Positions 8,709 through 16,033 of a stretch of 64,000 nt of DNA are shown here, in pieces. The position numbers were made by a program, and so were the translations under genes. The notes beneath the pieces were generated by a model, which saw nothing but the letters and a program-made list of their open reading frames with translations, was not told the origin of the DNA and did not search any database. Source of the stretch: an uncultured Ruminococcus sp. (GTDB taxonomy: Bacteria > Bacillota > Clostridia > Oscillospirales > Ruminococcaceae); contig CANQVA010000004.1 in the NCBI GenBank assembly GCA_947627175.1, positions 62,001 through 126,000 of the forward strand, in the 5' to 3' direction. The stretch's first letter is position 1. Every line of letters begins with the position of its first letter.

Positions 8709-10106
8709 TTATTCTTTTTCACTTAAATAAGCTGATACACGATCATTAAGCATATCTGCACATTCCTGAGGGGTTGTCTCTCCTTCAAAGCATTTATGAT
8801 ATTCTTCTGATATAATAGAATCTACTTCACTTCTTTTATATGGTTCAAATTCAACATTTTTTATATAGTCAACAGCTTGATTTATTGCTTTTTCCGGCAT
8901 CTGCACTTGTTCATTACTGTTTGGAAAAGACTGTGGACAGTTTATGGAAGCTCCATCATATTTGCTTTTTTTAAGTTGATTTTCCAATTGTTTTTCAGTA
9001 ACGGGCAGCATTGGATTTGGATTGATAGCTTCATTGTTTAACATAAGACTTATAAATTCATAGCTCTTCTGTTTATGCTGACTGTTTTCAATTATTCCTA
9101 ACATTGAAGGAGTTTTTGTAACATAGCCTTTACCGCTTTCAGACGGAAAGCCGACAAAAGTTATATCAGCACCGCCAAAATTAAAATAGAGTTGTTGAGC
9201 AAGCGAAGAGTCTAAGCTGAAAAACCGTATTATATTGACAAGCGAACGGTTTTCTATAAGGTCATCGTTTTCAAAAGTCTTATTTTCCTCAAAAGGCGGA
9301 AAATTTTTGACATTGCCGAGCATTTCCATGAAAGCACCGCCGAAGTCGCACGTATTATTTTTATAGTCCACAGCATCAACGCTTATACGCCTCATAAAAT
9401 AATTCAATTCGTCATAATCATGATTCAATTCGTCATAATTAAAATGTGAATAGTCAATAAAATTCATATCTTCGGGCATATTATTGTAAATGTCAAGAGC
9501 CTCGGCAGGAGTCCAGTTTTCCATATTTTCGCCGACGTTTTCAGTTTTGGCGACAGCGGTAGATAATTCCCATAGATCGCATATAGCAGGAAGTTTTCCG
9601 TCAACGTCAAGCCCCTCTAAAACGTTAGGCAGGAAATCTTCTTTTTTAAGCGTTTCGGAATTTTCCATAAGCGGGTACATATCAGTCATATAGTTTTTGT
9701 TTATAAGATTTATCATATTGTCAGGGTCAGAATATATAACGTCGGGAAATTTGCCTGAATTCATGTCAATATACAGTTTTTCAAAAGGTTCTCCTTCCTC
9801 ATTGTCCGGATAATATTTAATATCAACGTCACAGTTCAGATTTTTGCTAATCATACTTTTTAATCTGTGAATATCAAAAGTTGTCGCAACAGTAAGAGTT
9901 ATTTCGCTGTCGTCCTCGGATGATTCGTCAACAGGCAGTGAGGGCGTTATGCTGTCGTCCCCGGATGATTCGTCAACAGGCAGTGATGGTGTTATGCTGT
10001 TGTCCCCGTATGGTTCGGAAACAGACGGTGAGGGCGTTGTATTTTCATCGCAGGAAATACTGCTTAACATGGAAAATATCGCCGCAATAATTAAAAGTCT
10101 TTTCAT
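8709..10106 (-). CDS. Extracellular solute-binding lipoprotein, copy A
   Basis: A 465-residue lipoprotein: MKRLLIIAAIFSMLSSISC is a lipobox signal with Cys19. Residues 22-68 are an acidic Ser/Pro linker built from 15-residue repeats of the type SITPSLPVDESSGDD. The rest has the two-lobe look of family 1 ABC solute-binding proteins: ITLTVATTFD (strand 1), GKFPDVIYSD, VDGKLPAICDLWELSTAVAK (hinge), and a C-terminal helix ending ECADMLNDRVSAYLSEKE. Ligand unknown; sugars or oligosaccharides are usual for the family. No permease or ATPase gene is adjacent, so it is an orphan. It is a tandem duplicate of the gene at 10156, lying downstream of it. Confidence 0.78.
   Translation of the reverse strand: MKRLLIIAAIFSMLSSISCDENTTPSPSVSEPYGDNSITPSLPVDESSGDDSITPSLPVDESSEDDSEITLTVATTFDIHRLKSMISKNLNCDVDIKYYPDNEEGEPFEKLYIDMNSGKFPDVIYSDPDNMINLINKNYMTDMYPLMENSETLKKEDFLPNVLEGLDVDGKLPAICDLWELSTAVAKTENVGENMENWTPAEALDIYNNMPEDMNFIDYSHFNYDELNHDYDELNYFMRRISVDAVDYKNNTCDFGGAFMEMLGNVKNFPPFEENKTFENDDLIENRSLVNIIRFFSLDSSLAQQLYFNFGGADITFVGFPSESGKGYVTKTPSMLGIIENSQHKQKSYEFISLMLNNEAINPNPMLPVTEKQLENQLKKSKYDGASINCPQSFPNSNEQVQMPEKAINQAVDYIKNVEFEPYKRSEVDSIISEEYHKCFEGETTPQECADMLNDRVSAYLSEKE
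9906..10040. repeat. Three tandem 45-bp repeats in lipoprotein copy A
   Basis: Units 9906-9950, 9951-9995 and 9996-10040. The first two differ at only a few positions, the third is more diverged. Each encodes 15 residues, so the frame is kept. The paralogue has one matching unit (11338-11382), most like the third. Confidence 0.9.
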
Positions 10107-10155
10107 TTTAATTCTTCCTTTCGTTTTTATAAAATAAAAATAAATAATTTACATA

Positions 10156-11457
10156 TTATTCTTTTTCACTTAAATAAATTGATACACGATTGTTAAGCAT
10201 ATCGGCACATTCCTGAGGGGTTGTCTCTCCCTCAAAGCATTTATGATATTCTTCTGATATAATAGAATCTACTTCACTTCTTTTGTACGGTTCAAATTCA
10301 ACATTTTTTATATAGTCAACAGCTTGATTTATTGCTTTTTCCGACATCTGCACCTGTTCATCACTGTTTGGCAGGTACTGTGGACAGTTTACAGATAAAT
10401 TACTGTATTTACTTGTATTAAGCTGTTCAGTTAATTGTTTTTCGGTAATCGGAAGATTGTATAGAATATCTGTATTGATTGAACTTTCGTTCAGCATGAG
10501 ACTTATAAATTCATAGCCCTGTTGTTTGTGCGGACTGTTTTCAAGTATTCCGAACATTGAGAAAACGTCAGTAACATAGCCTTTACCGCTTTCGGACGGA
10601 TAGCCGACAAAGGTTATATCTTCACCGCCGAATGCTGAATAAAGCTGTTGTGCCATTGCACTGTTTATACCAAAAAGATTTACTTCACTGACAAGCGAAC
10701 GGTTTTTTATAAGGTCATCGTTTTCAAAAGATTTATTTTCCTCAAAAGGCGGAAAATTTTTGACATTGCCGAGCATTTCCATGAAAGCACCACCGAAGTC
10801 GCACGTATTATTTTTGTAGTCCACAGCATCAACGCTTACACGCTTCATAAAATAATTCCATTCGTCATATTCAAAATGTGTATAATTAAGAAAATTCATA
10901 TCTTCAGGAAGATTATTGTAAATGTCCAGAGCTTCGGCAGGAGTCCAGTTTTCCATATCTTTACCGACGTTTTCGGTTTTTGCAACGGCGGTAAATAACT
11001 GCCATTCATTGCATATAGCAGGAAGTTTTCCGTCAACGTCAAGCCCCTCTAAAACGTTAGGCAGGAAATCTTCTTTTTTAAGCGTTTCGGAATTTTCCAT
11101 AAGCGGGTACATATCAGCCATATAGTTTTTGTTTATAAGCTTTATTATATTGTCGGTTTCGGAATATACAACATCAGGAGTTTCACCTGAAAGCATATCA
11201 AGATACAGCGATTCAAAAGGGTCTTTTTCCTCACTGTACGGATAATATTTAATATCAACGTCACAGTTCATATTTCTGAGGATTGCGTTTTTGATTTTGG
11301 ATATGTCAACAGTAGTTGCAATAGTAAGAGTTATTTCGCTGTTGTCCTCAGATGATTCGGAAACAGACAGTGAGGGCGTTATATTTTTTGGCTTTTCATT
11401 GCAGGAAATACTGCTTAACATGGAAAATATCGCCGCAATAATTAAAAGTTTTTTCAT
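10156..11457 (-). CDS. Extracellular solute-binding lipoprotein, copy B
   Basis: A 433-residue paralogue of the protein at 8709, with near-identical signal peptide (MKKLLIIAAIFSMLSSISC), middle (LMENSETLKKEDFLPNVLEG) and C-terminus (EPYKRSEVDSIISEEYHKCF). The linker is shorter, with one copy of the 15-residue unit. The stretches around residues 255-350, which would line the ligand cleft, differ most (for example MAQQLYSAFGGEDITF against LAQQLYFNFGGADITF), so the two may bind related but different ligands. The gap to copy A is only 49 bases and the 15 bases after each stop are identical, showing a recent tandem duplication. The ligand and the transporter partner are unknown. Confidence 0.78.
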   Translation of the reverse strand: MKKLLIIAAIFSMLSSISCNEKPKNITPSLSVSESSEDNSEITLTIATTVDISKIKNAILRNMNCDVDIKYYPYSEEKDPFESLYLDMLSGETPDVVYSETDNIIKLINKNYMADMYPLMENSETLKKEDFLPNVLEGLDVDGKLPAICNEWQLFTAVAKTENVGKDMENWTPAEALDIYNNLPEDMNFLNYTHFEYDEWNYFMKRVSVDAVDYKNNTCDFGGAFMEMLGNVKNFPPFEENKSFENDDLIKNRSLVSEVNLFGINSAMAQQLYSAFGGEDITFVGYPSESGKGYVTDVFSMFGILENSPHKQQGYEFISLMLNESSINTDILYNLPITEKQLTEQLNTSKYSNLSVNCPQYLPNSDEQVQMSEKAINQAVDYIKNVEFEPYKRSEVDSIISEEYHKCFEGETTPQECADMLNNRVSIYLSEKE

Positions 11458-11581
11458 TTTATTTCGTCCTTTCGTTTTTAGTTTATGAAAAACATTTCAT
11501 ATATAAGTGATTTTAAACGGCAAAAAAGACGAAGTTTCTATATATTTTTATTTTTTAACTATATTTTTATAATATAAACAG

Positions 11582-11610
11582 TTGACAAAAAATGAATTTT
11601 ATGTTAATAT
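11582..11610 (+). promoter_or_regulatory. Promoter of the dockerin protease gene
   Basis: TTGACA (11582-11587), 17 bases, TAATAT (11605-11610). The GTG start at 11652 follows AAAAGGAG. Confidence 0.65.
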
Positions 11611-11651
11611 TATAAAGCTGTGTGTTGAAAAAATAGAAAAGGAGTTATATT

Positions 11652-13004
11652 GTGAAAAAGAAAAAATTATTAAGTATAATTACATCGTTTGTTATGACAT
11701 TAGCTTTTCTGCTGTACATTCCTGTTGAACGTTGCGAAACGAATGCGGCAGAGGGAAGGCTCTACAACCAATATGAAGAAAAATGGAATGATGTTATATT
11801 TACCAAATATGCCCTCACTCAGAATAGTATGGCAATATCGGGTTGCGGTATTTTTTCTTTCTGCAATGCTATTTATGCACTTAATGGCAATGAAATAGAC
11901 GCTGTTAATATTGCGGCATGGGCAGTTGACAACGGCTCATATCAGCCGGGAAACGGTGGAATGTATTATCTTTCATTTTATAATATGGTACAATCGGGAT
12001 ATGGTGAACTGTTCAATTTCAGAATTGACGGTCAGTATTACGGCAGAATAACCGACCAGAGACTTATAGAACATTTGAAAAACGGCGGCGTTGCTGCTAT
12101 TCATGTGTACGGTCATTTAATGGCTGTTACAGGGTATGATGAATCTAACAATATGTATCATGTTATTGAAAGTGCGGTCAGCAGTACAAGAGAATTAGAA
12201 CCCGACAGTTGGGTACCTGCTGAAAAAATGTGTACAGGCAATACTAATGTTGACTGGTACGCTTTAATAAGTGATACGACACCGCCCGCTCCTGAATCTC
12301 CAAATATCAATTTAAGCAAATCACTCGTTTCAGTCAATGACGAAATAGGAATATCATGGGAGCAAGTTCCCAATGCGGAAAATTATAAAATTTCACTTTA
12401 CAGAAACGGCGAATTATATAGCGAAGAATCAACAGCAGACTGCAATTTTATAAGACAGCTCCCCGACGGTGATTATACAGCATATGTATCTGCCGGAAAT
12501 GACGGCGGTTATTCTGAGCCTGTTTCAGTAGATTTTGTTGTATATGGTTCTGTCCCCGATGCTCCGCAGTTATCAGTTGAGAAAAATTTATTTCCCGTTG
12601 AAGAACCCGTAAAAATAACGTGGAATCCTGTAAATAATACAGAATATTATTCAATTTCGCTTTATCGTAACGATGAACTGTACAATAATATAGAACTGCA
12701 CGAAAGCACGGAATATACGGAAATTCTCCCTGAAGGCAGTTATACGGCTTATTTCAGTGCTTGTAACGCTTTAGGAAAATCAGAGGAAAGCAAAATTGAT
12801 TTTACAGTAGGAAATGCAATTAAAGGTGATATAAATTCAGACGGTTCGGTAGCAATATCCGATATTGTTATTTTACAGAAATATCTTTTATCTTGTGAAA
12901 GTCTTACAGCAGAACAATGCATATCCGCAGATATGAACAATGATAATGTTATCAATGTATTTGACATAGTGCTTATGAGAAAACTTTTAACGAAAGTTTC
13001 TTAA
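11652..13004 (+). CDS. Secreted C39-like cysteine protease with type I dockerin
   Basis: A 450-residue exported protein with a GTG start behind AGGAG. It has a signal peptide (about residues 1-32, ending CETNAAEG). Residues 35-205 resemble the C39-like papain-fold family: the nucleophile is probably the Cys in MAISGCGIFSFCNAIYAL and the His is in GVAAIHVYGHLMAVTGYD. Two fibronectin-like modules follow (about 215-300 and 305-390), each with WEQVPNAENYKISLYRNGEL- or WNPVNNTEYYSISLYRNDEL-type strands. The C-terminus (about 392-450) is a type I dockerin: GDINSDGSVAISDIVILQKY and ADMNNDNVINVFDIVLMRKL are the two calcium-binding repeats. It should dock to a cohesin scaffold at the cell surface; no scaffoldin is in this window. 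The catalytic assignment is tentative. Confidence 0.82.
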   Translation: MKKKKLLSIITSFVMTLAFLLYIPVERCETNAAEGRLYNQYEEKWNDVIFTKYALTQNSMAISGCGIFSFCNAIYALNGNEIDAVNIAAWAVDNGSYQPGNGGMYYLSFYNMVQSGYGELFNFRIDGQYYGRITDQRLIEHLKNGGVAAIHVYGHLMAVTGYDESNNMYHVIESAVSSTRELEPDSWVPAEKMCTGNTNVDWYALISDTTPPAPESPNINLSKSLVSVNDEIGISWEQVPNAENYKISLYRNGELYSEESTADCNFIRQLPDGDYTAYVSAGNDGGYSEPVSVDFVVYGSVPDAPQLSVEKNLFPVEEPVKITWNPVNNTEYYSISLYRNDELYNNIELHESTEYTEILPEGSYTAYFSACNALGKSEESKIDFTVGNAIKGDINSDGSVAISDIVILQKYLLSCESLTAEQCISADMNNDNVINVFDIVLMRKLLTKVS

Positions 13005-13010
13005 TAAAAA

Positions 13011-14177
13011 TTATTTAATATATATTTCTTTTTGTATTCCTATATCTCCCTCAAGTTTATATGTAACAGTATAAACGAGGGAGTTTTCTTTTTGTTCAGT
13101 TTCTATTGTACGGTCGAGAACATTTATATTCTCACTAAGGAAATTTTTTTCATAGAGATAAATTTTTTGCATTATTCTTTCTGAAACTTCTTCATCGCTG
13201 AAAGTTGTTTCACTCAGTTCAGTTTCAGTGATTTTGTTTTTTATAATGCCTATGGGCAATGTTTTCCCGAAAAGGCTTATATACTTTGAACTTTCTTCCG
13301 AATTGAAATTCTGATACTCATTTTTTCCGAAAAAAAGCGGTATTTTCAGATTGAAAAGTTTAAGCCGTTTTTCGGTGCAAGTTTTTCCGGTAGGATTGTA
13401 TCTTGTTATTTTATAATTTTCCTCAAATGTAACAGTTTCGGTGTAAGTACCTGTAATTTTACCCATAGCATGATGAATATTGACATGACCTGTTTCATCT
13501 TTGGTAACTCCGCTTATAAGAAGAGTACCTTTCGGAACATAATCACCTACTTTGTGCATAAGCTGTCCGTCATATATTGAAGTATGTGTTATATATGCAT
13601 CATGTGCTGAAACGACATTACATGGCATACGCTCGTTAATCATTTCAGGTTTTTCGACAATTTCCGTAACTTCTACGACAACACGGTTTCCTGTAATATG
13701 CATACCTGCCCATGCAACCCCGTCAACCATAAGACGCAATTCATTTTCACAGTAGGGGAAATTTATATCTTTAATCGGCGTACCCTGTTTGATGTTAAGT
13801 TCTTCAAGTGCGGAAAGAATAGCGTTGTCACTTACTTTTGAATTGCCCTGAATTTCAATGGTCATTACTATGCGTGAAAAATAAAGTGATGTAATAATCA
13901 CAAGAAAAAGTCCGGCTATTATTCCGAAACGCCGTCGGTGACGAATAGCACCTGATGAAATTGTATCATATTCAAAACTTGTAATTTCAATGCCGAGTTT
14001 TTCAGCTAACGGCATTATTTTTTTAAGGTCACGGCGATAAATTTCAGCATAGAAAACATCATTTTTACAATATTGTGCAAAACAGTCTGTTTCGCTGTCA
14101 TGAAGTGCATTTATGAATTTATACAGATTTCTTCCTTTTGCACTAATTTTCACACAGCCCTTTATCTGATTTTTCAT
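13011..14177 (-). CDS. yqfD: Sporulation protein YqfD
   Basis: A 388-residue membrane protein with one central helix (about residues 83-104, FGIIAGLFLVIITSLYFSRIV) and a long C-terminal part outside, beginning with a POTRA-like segment (VMTIEIQGNSKVSDNAILSALEEL). The conserved VDGVAWAGMHITGNRVVVEVTE and NVVSAHDAYITHTSIYDGQ are family marks. YqfD is expressed in the mother cell of spore formers and is needed for spore development, but its exact job is not settled. It overlaps the 3' end of yqfC by 35 bases and is the last gene of the ylbJ-yqfC-yqfD operon, converging with the dockerin gene 6 bases away. Confidence 0.9.
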   Translation of the reverse strand: MKNQIKGCVKISAKGRNLYKFINALHDSETDCFAQYCKNDVFYAEIYRRDLKKIMPLAEKLGIEITSFEYDTISSGAIRHRRRFGIIAGLFLVIITSLYFSRIVMTIEIQGNSKVSDNAILSALEELNIKQGTPIKDINFPYCENELRLMVDGVAWAGMHITGNRVVVEVTEIVEKPEMINERMPCNVVSAHDAYITHTSIYDGQLMHKVGDYVPKGTLLISGVTKDETGHVNIHHAMGKITGTYTETVTFEENYKITRYNPTGKTCTEKRLKLFNLKIPLFFGKNEYQNFNSEESSKYISLFGKTLPIGIIKNKITETELSETTFSDEEVSERIMQKIYLYEKNFLSENINVLDRTIETEQKENSLVYTVTYKLEGDIGIQKEIYIK

Positions 14178-14439
14178 TTTTCCTGCCGTTCCTTTCTGTA
14201 AATTCTATCTGCGAAATCTGACCGCTTATAAGCAGACCGCTTTTATTGAAATCATACGCCCTAAGACCGTTTCCCCATATATTTATACATAGTTTTCCTG
14301 AAATCAGACGCATGAAAACTTCGCTATATTCTTCTATTCTCCGACAGTTTTCTATAAGCATTTCCTTGTTGCCGTCCATATGTATAAGGGGGGTGAGGTA
14401 GAAAGCCTCAAGAGCTTTATCAGTAACTTTTTTAAACAT
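14143..14439 (-). CDS. yqfC: Sporulation protein YqfC (YabP/YqfC family)
   Basis: A 98-residue small protein with the YabP/YqfC pattern: LTPLIHMDGNKEMLIENCRR, EYSEVFMRLISGKLCINIWG, LRAYDFNKSGLLISGQISQIEF. Relatives sit before yqfD in spore formers and are made in the mother cell. The C-terminal 20 residues are basic and polar and overlap the yqfD start. The start codon lies 5 bases after the ylbJ stop, so the three genes are translated from one message. Confidence 0.9.
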   Translation of the reverse strand: MFKKVTDKALEAFYLTPLIHMDGNKEMLIENCRRIEEYSEVFMRLISGKLCINIWGNGLRAYDFNKSGLLISGQISQIEFTERNGRKNEKSDKGLCEN

Positions 14440-14443
14440 AAAA

Positions 14444-15532
14444 TCACTCCTGTTTCTTCATTTTTTCGTATTCGCAGAAAAGCATGAAAGTCATAATAAT
14501 AAGCATTACTGACGGTACGGGGGAATGTGCCTGATATGTACGGACGTTCAGAGAAGATGTAAGAACAGTTTCGTCCGAAAGCATGAACGGAGTTATAATT
14601 TTGCATATGAAAAAACTTATTACAGATGATGCAATTCTCATAATAATAAGCGGTTTTACAGAAAGTTTTCCCGAAACTACAGCTGAAATCTGAAAAATAA
14701 CACATATTCCGCCGAAAGATACGAGTGAACTCAGATACGGCAGGAGTTTGTAATTTCCGTATGTAAAACCATTTACGGCAGTTACGTCCATTATTGATCT
14801 GACAAGTTGTTCTGATTCTTTGCCGGAAAGTTCTGTTATTTCTGAAAACAGTGCAGATAATGCAGACGTTATGCCGAAATAATTCATAATTTCAATAACA
14901 ACAGCAAAGGCAATTACCATAAAGCATATATCCGCCATTGAACGACCACCGCTTATAACACAGTCTGTAAGCATATCAGCAGATAATTTTATTTCAGCTG
15001 TATTTTTTTGTGAATTACATTTTTTCCGCATAAATACAGATACAGCAAATGCAAGTATAATATTTGCACTGACTGATGAAATGAAAATTATATTTCCGGC
15101 TGAAATGCTTCCGTAAAGTTGACCCGAAACACACCCGAAAATGAAAGCAGACCCTGCACCGAAACACAGACCGCAGAATATTTCCGCACGCCGTTTTTCT
15201 ATAAGACCGTTTTCATATGCGGAACATATCATTTTTGTGCCGACAGGATACCCTGCAAACATACTGAAAATAAATATCGGAAAAACTATTCTCTCCATGC
15301 CGAAAAGGATTTTTCCCGTATTACCGGTGAATTTTGAAATAATTCCCGTTATTCCGCTCTTTATCAGCAAAGGCGAAATAATCATCATGGCGTAAAGTGA
15401 CGGTATTATAATATTAAGACATCTGCCGAGTGCGTCTGAAACTGCATCTTTAATTATATCAGTCTTTACAAGACATATTAACGCTGTAAAAATAAGAATA
15501 CAGACTTTCATGCATATTTTGATATTCTTCAT
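14444..15532 (-). CDS. ylbJ: Sporulation integral membrane protein YlbJ
   Basis: About 362 residues and 8-9 membrane helices, with the nucleoside-recognition (Gate) type domain: PSLYAMMIISPLLIKSG, MFAGYPVGTKMICSAYENG, LCFGAGSAFIFGCV, and the second-half counterpart YLSSLVSFGGICVIFQISAV. YlbJ proteins are needed for spore cortex or heat resistance in Bacillus. I choose ATG 15532 because AAGGGTGA lies five bases before it; the in-frame GTG at 15541 is part of that ribosome site. First gene of the operon with yqfC and yqfD; a divergent promoter starts 80 bases upstream. Confidence 0.85.
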   Translation of the reverse strand: MKNIKICMKVCILIFTALICLVKTDIIKDAVSDALGRCLNIIIPSLYAMMIISPLLIKSGITGIISKFTGNTGKILFGMERIVFPIFIFSMFAGYPVGTKMICSAYENGLIEKRRAEIFCGLCFGAGSAFIFGCVSGQLYGSISAGNIIFISSVSANIILAFAVSVFMRKKCNSQKNTAEIKLSADMLTDCVISGGRSMADICFMVIAFAVVIEIMNYFGITSALSALFSEITELSGKESEQLVRSIMDVTAVNGFTYGNYKLLPYLSSLVSFGGICVIFQISAVVSGKLSVKPLIIMRIASSVISFFICKIITPFMLSDETVLTSSLNVRTYQAHSPVPSVMLIIMTFMLFCEYEKMKKQE

Positions 15533-15613
15533 AAAAATCACCCTTATAAATCATATTATTAAATAACGTGAATTATGTTGAAATGAAAATTTTGTGAACC
15601 TTTGCAAATCTAC

Positions 15614-15642
15614 TTGACAAATAATAATATATATTGTATAAT
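15614..15642 (+). promoter_or_regulatory. Consensus promoter of a small membrane protein gene
   Basis: TTGACA (15614-15619), 17 bases, TATAAT (15637-15642): perfect boxes. Confidence 0.9.
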
Positions 15643-15693
15643 GGTAAATAACAGCAGTGTTGCTGATTTTTTCAAAGGAACAGAGGGATTGAA

Positions 15694-15918
15694 ATGGAAA
15701 AGGCAGGGAAAAATCAAAGAAAAAATAATGAGAAAAGGAATTTATATATGAGTAAACAAAGTAATCAAAATTATCCACGCAAAGTATTTAGTACAAGTCT
15801 TGCAGTACTTTGTGCCTTGTTTGTGGCAATATGTTCAATTCTTTACATTCTCTATAAAAGTTGGAGTGCAAAACTCGATTTTGAGAAATGGAAAGATTAT
15901 GACGAATGCGGAATCTGA
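15694..15918 (+). CDS. Small single-pass membrane protein, unknown
   Basis: A 74-residue (or 56-residue) protein that I do not recognise. It has a very basic N-terminus, one membrane helix (STSLAVLCALFVAICSILYI) and a short acidic tail (DFEKWKDYDECGI). Two starts are possible: ATG 15694 behind AGAGGG, or ATG 15748 behind AAAAGGAA; both are in frame and both have a usable ribosome site. A perfect promoter upstream and a strong terminator 13 bases after the stop mark it as a real monocistronic gene despite its size. The topology is N-inside by the positive-inside rule. A helper subunit of a membrane complex is conceivable, but nothing here identifies it. Confidence 0.7.
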   Translation: MEKAGKNQRKNNEKRNLYMSKQSNQNYPRKVFSTSLAVLCALFVAICSILYILYKSWSAKLDFEKWKDYDECGI

Positions 15919-15930
15919 TTGAAAATACAG

Positions 15931-15961
15931 CAGGGCGGGAATTTCCCCGTCCTGTTTTTTT
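15931..15961 (+). terminator. Terminator after the small membrane protein
   Basis: CAGGGCGGGAA and TTCCCCGTCCTG form a GC-rich stem, followed by seven T. Confidence 0.88.
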
Positions 15962-15972
15962 GTGTATGGGTA

Positions 15973-16001
15973 TTGATTAGTTTCACGTAATATGTTATTA
16001 T
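15973..16001 (+). promoter_or_regulatory. Promoter of the ABC-F gene
   Basis: TTGATT (15973-15978), 17 bases, TATTAT (15996-16001); the ribosome site AAAGGGAG precedes ATG 16034. Confidence 0.65.
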
Positions 16002-16033
16002 ATAAGTATTGATTTTTTGTAAAGGGAGATTTT

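Noticed and set aside
9906-10040. Possible CRISPR-like array
   Set aside because: The units are 45-bp back-to-back coding repeats with no spacers; they encode a linker.
10648-10998. 116-codon rightward frame
   Set aside because: Antisense to the solute-binding lipoprotein and without a plausible start signal.
15551-15778. 75-codon leftward frame, Phe-rich
   Set aside because: Antisense to the small membrane protein gene and its promoter; no ribosome site.
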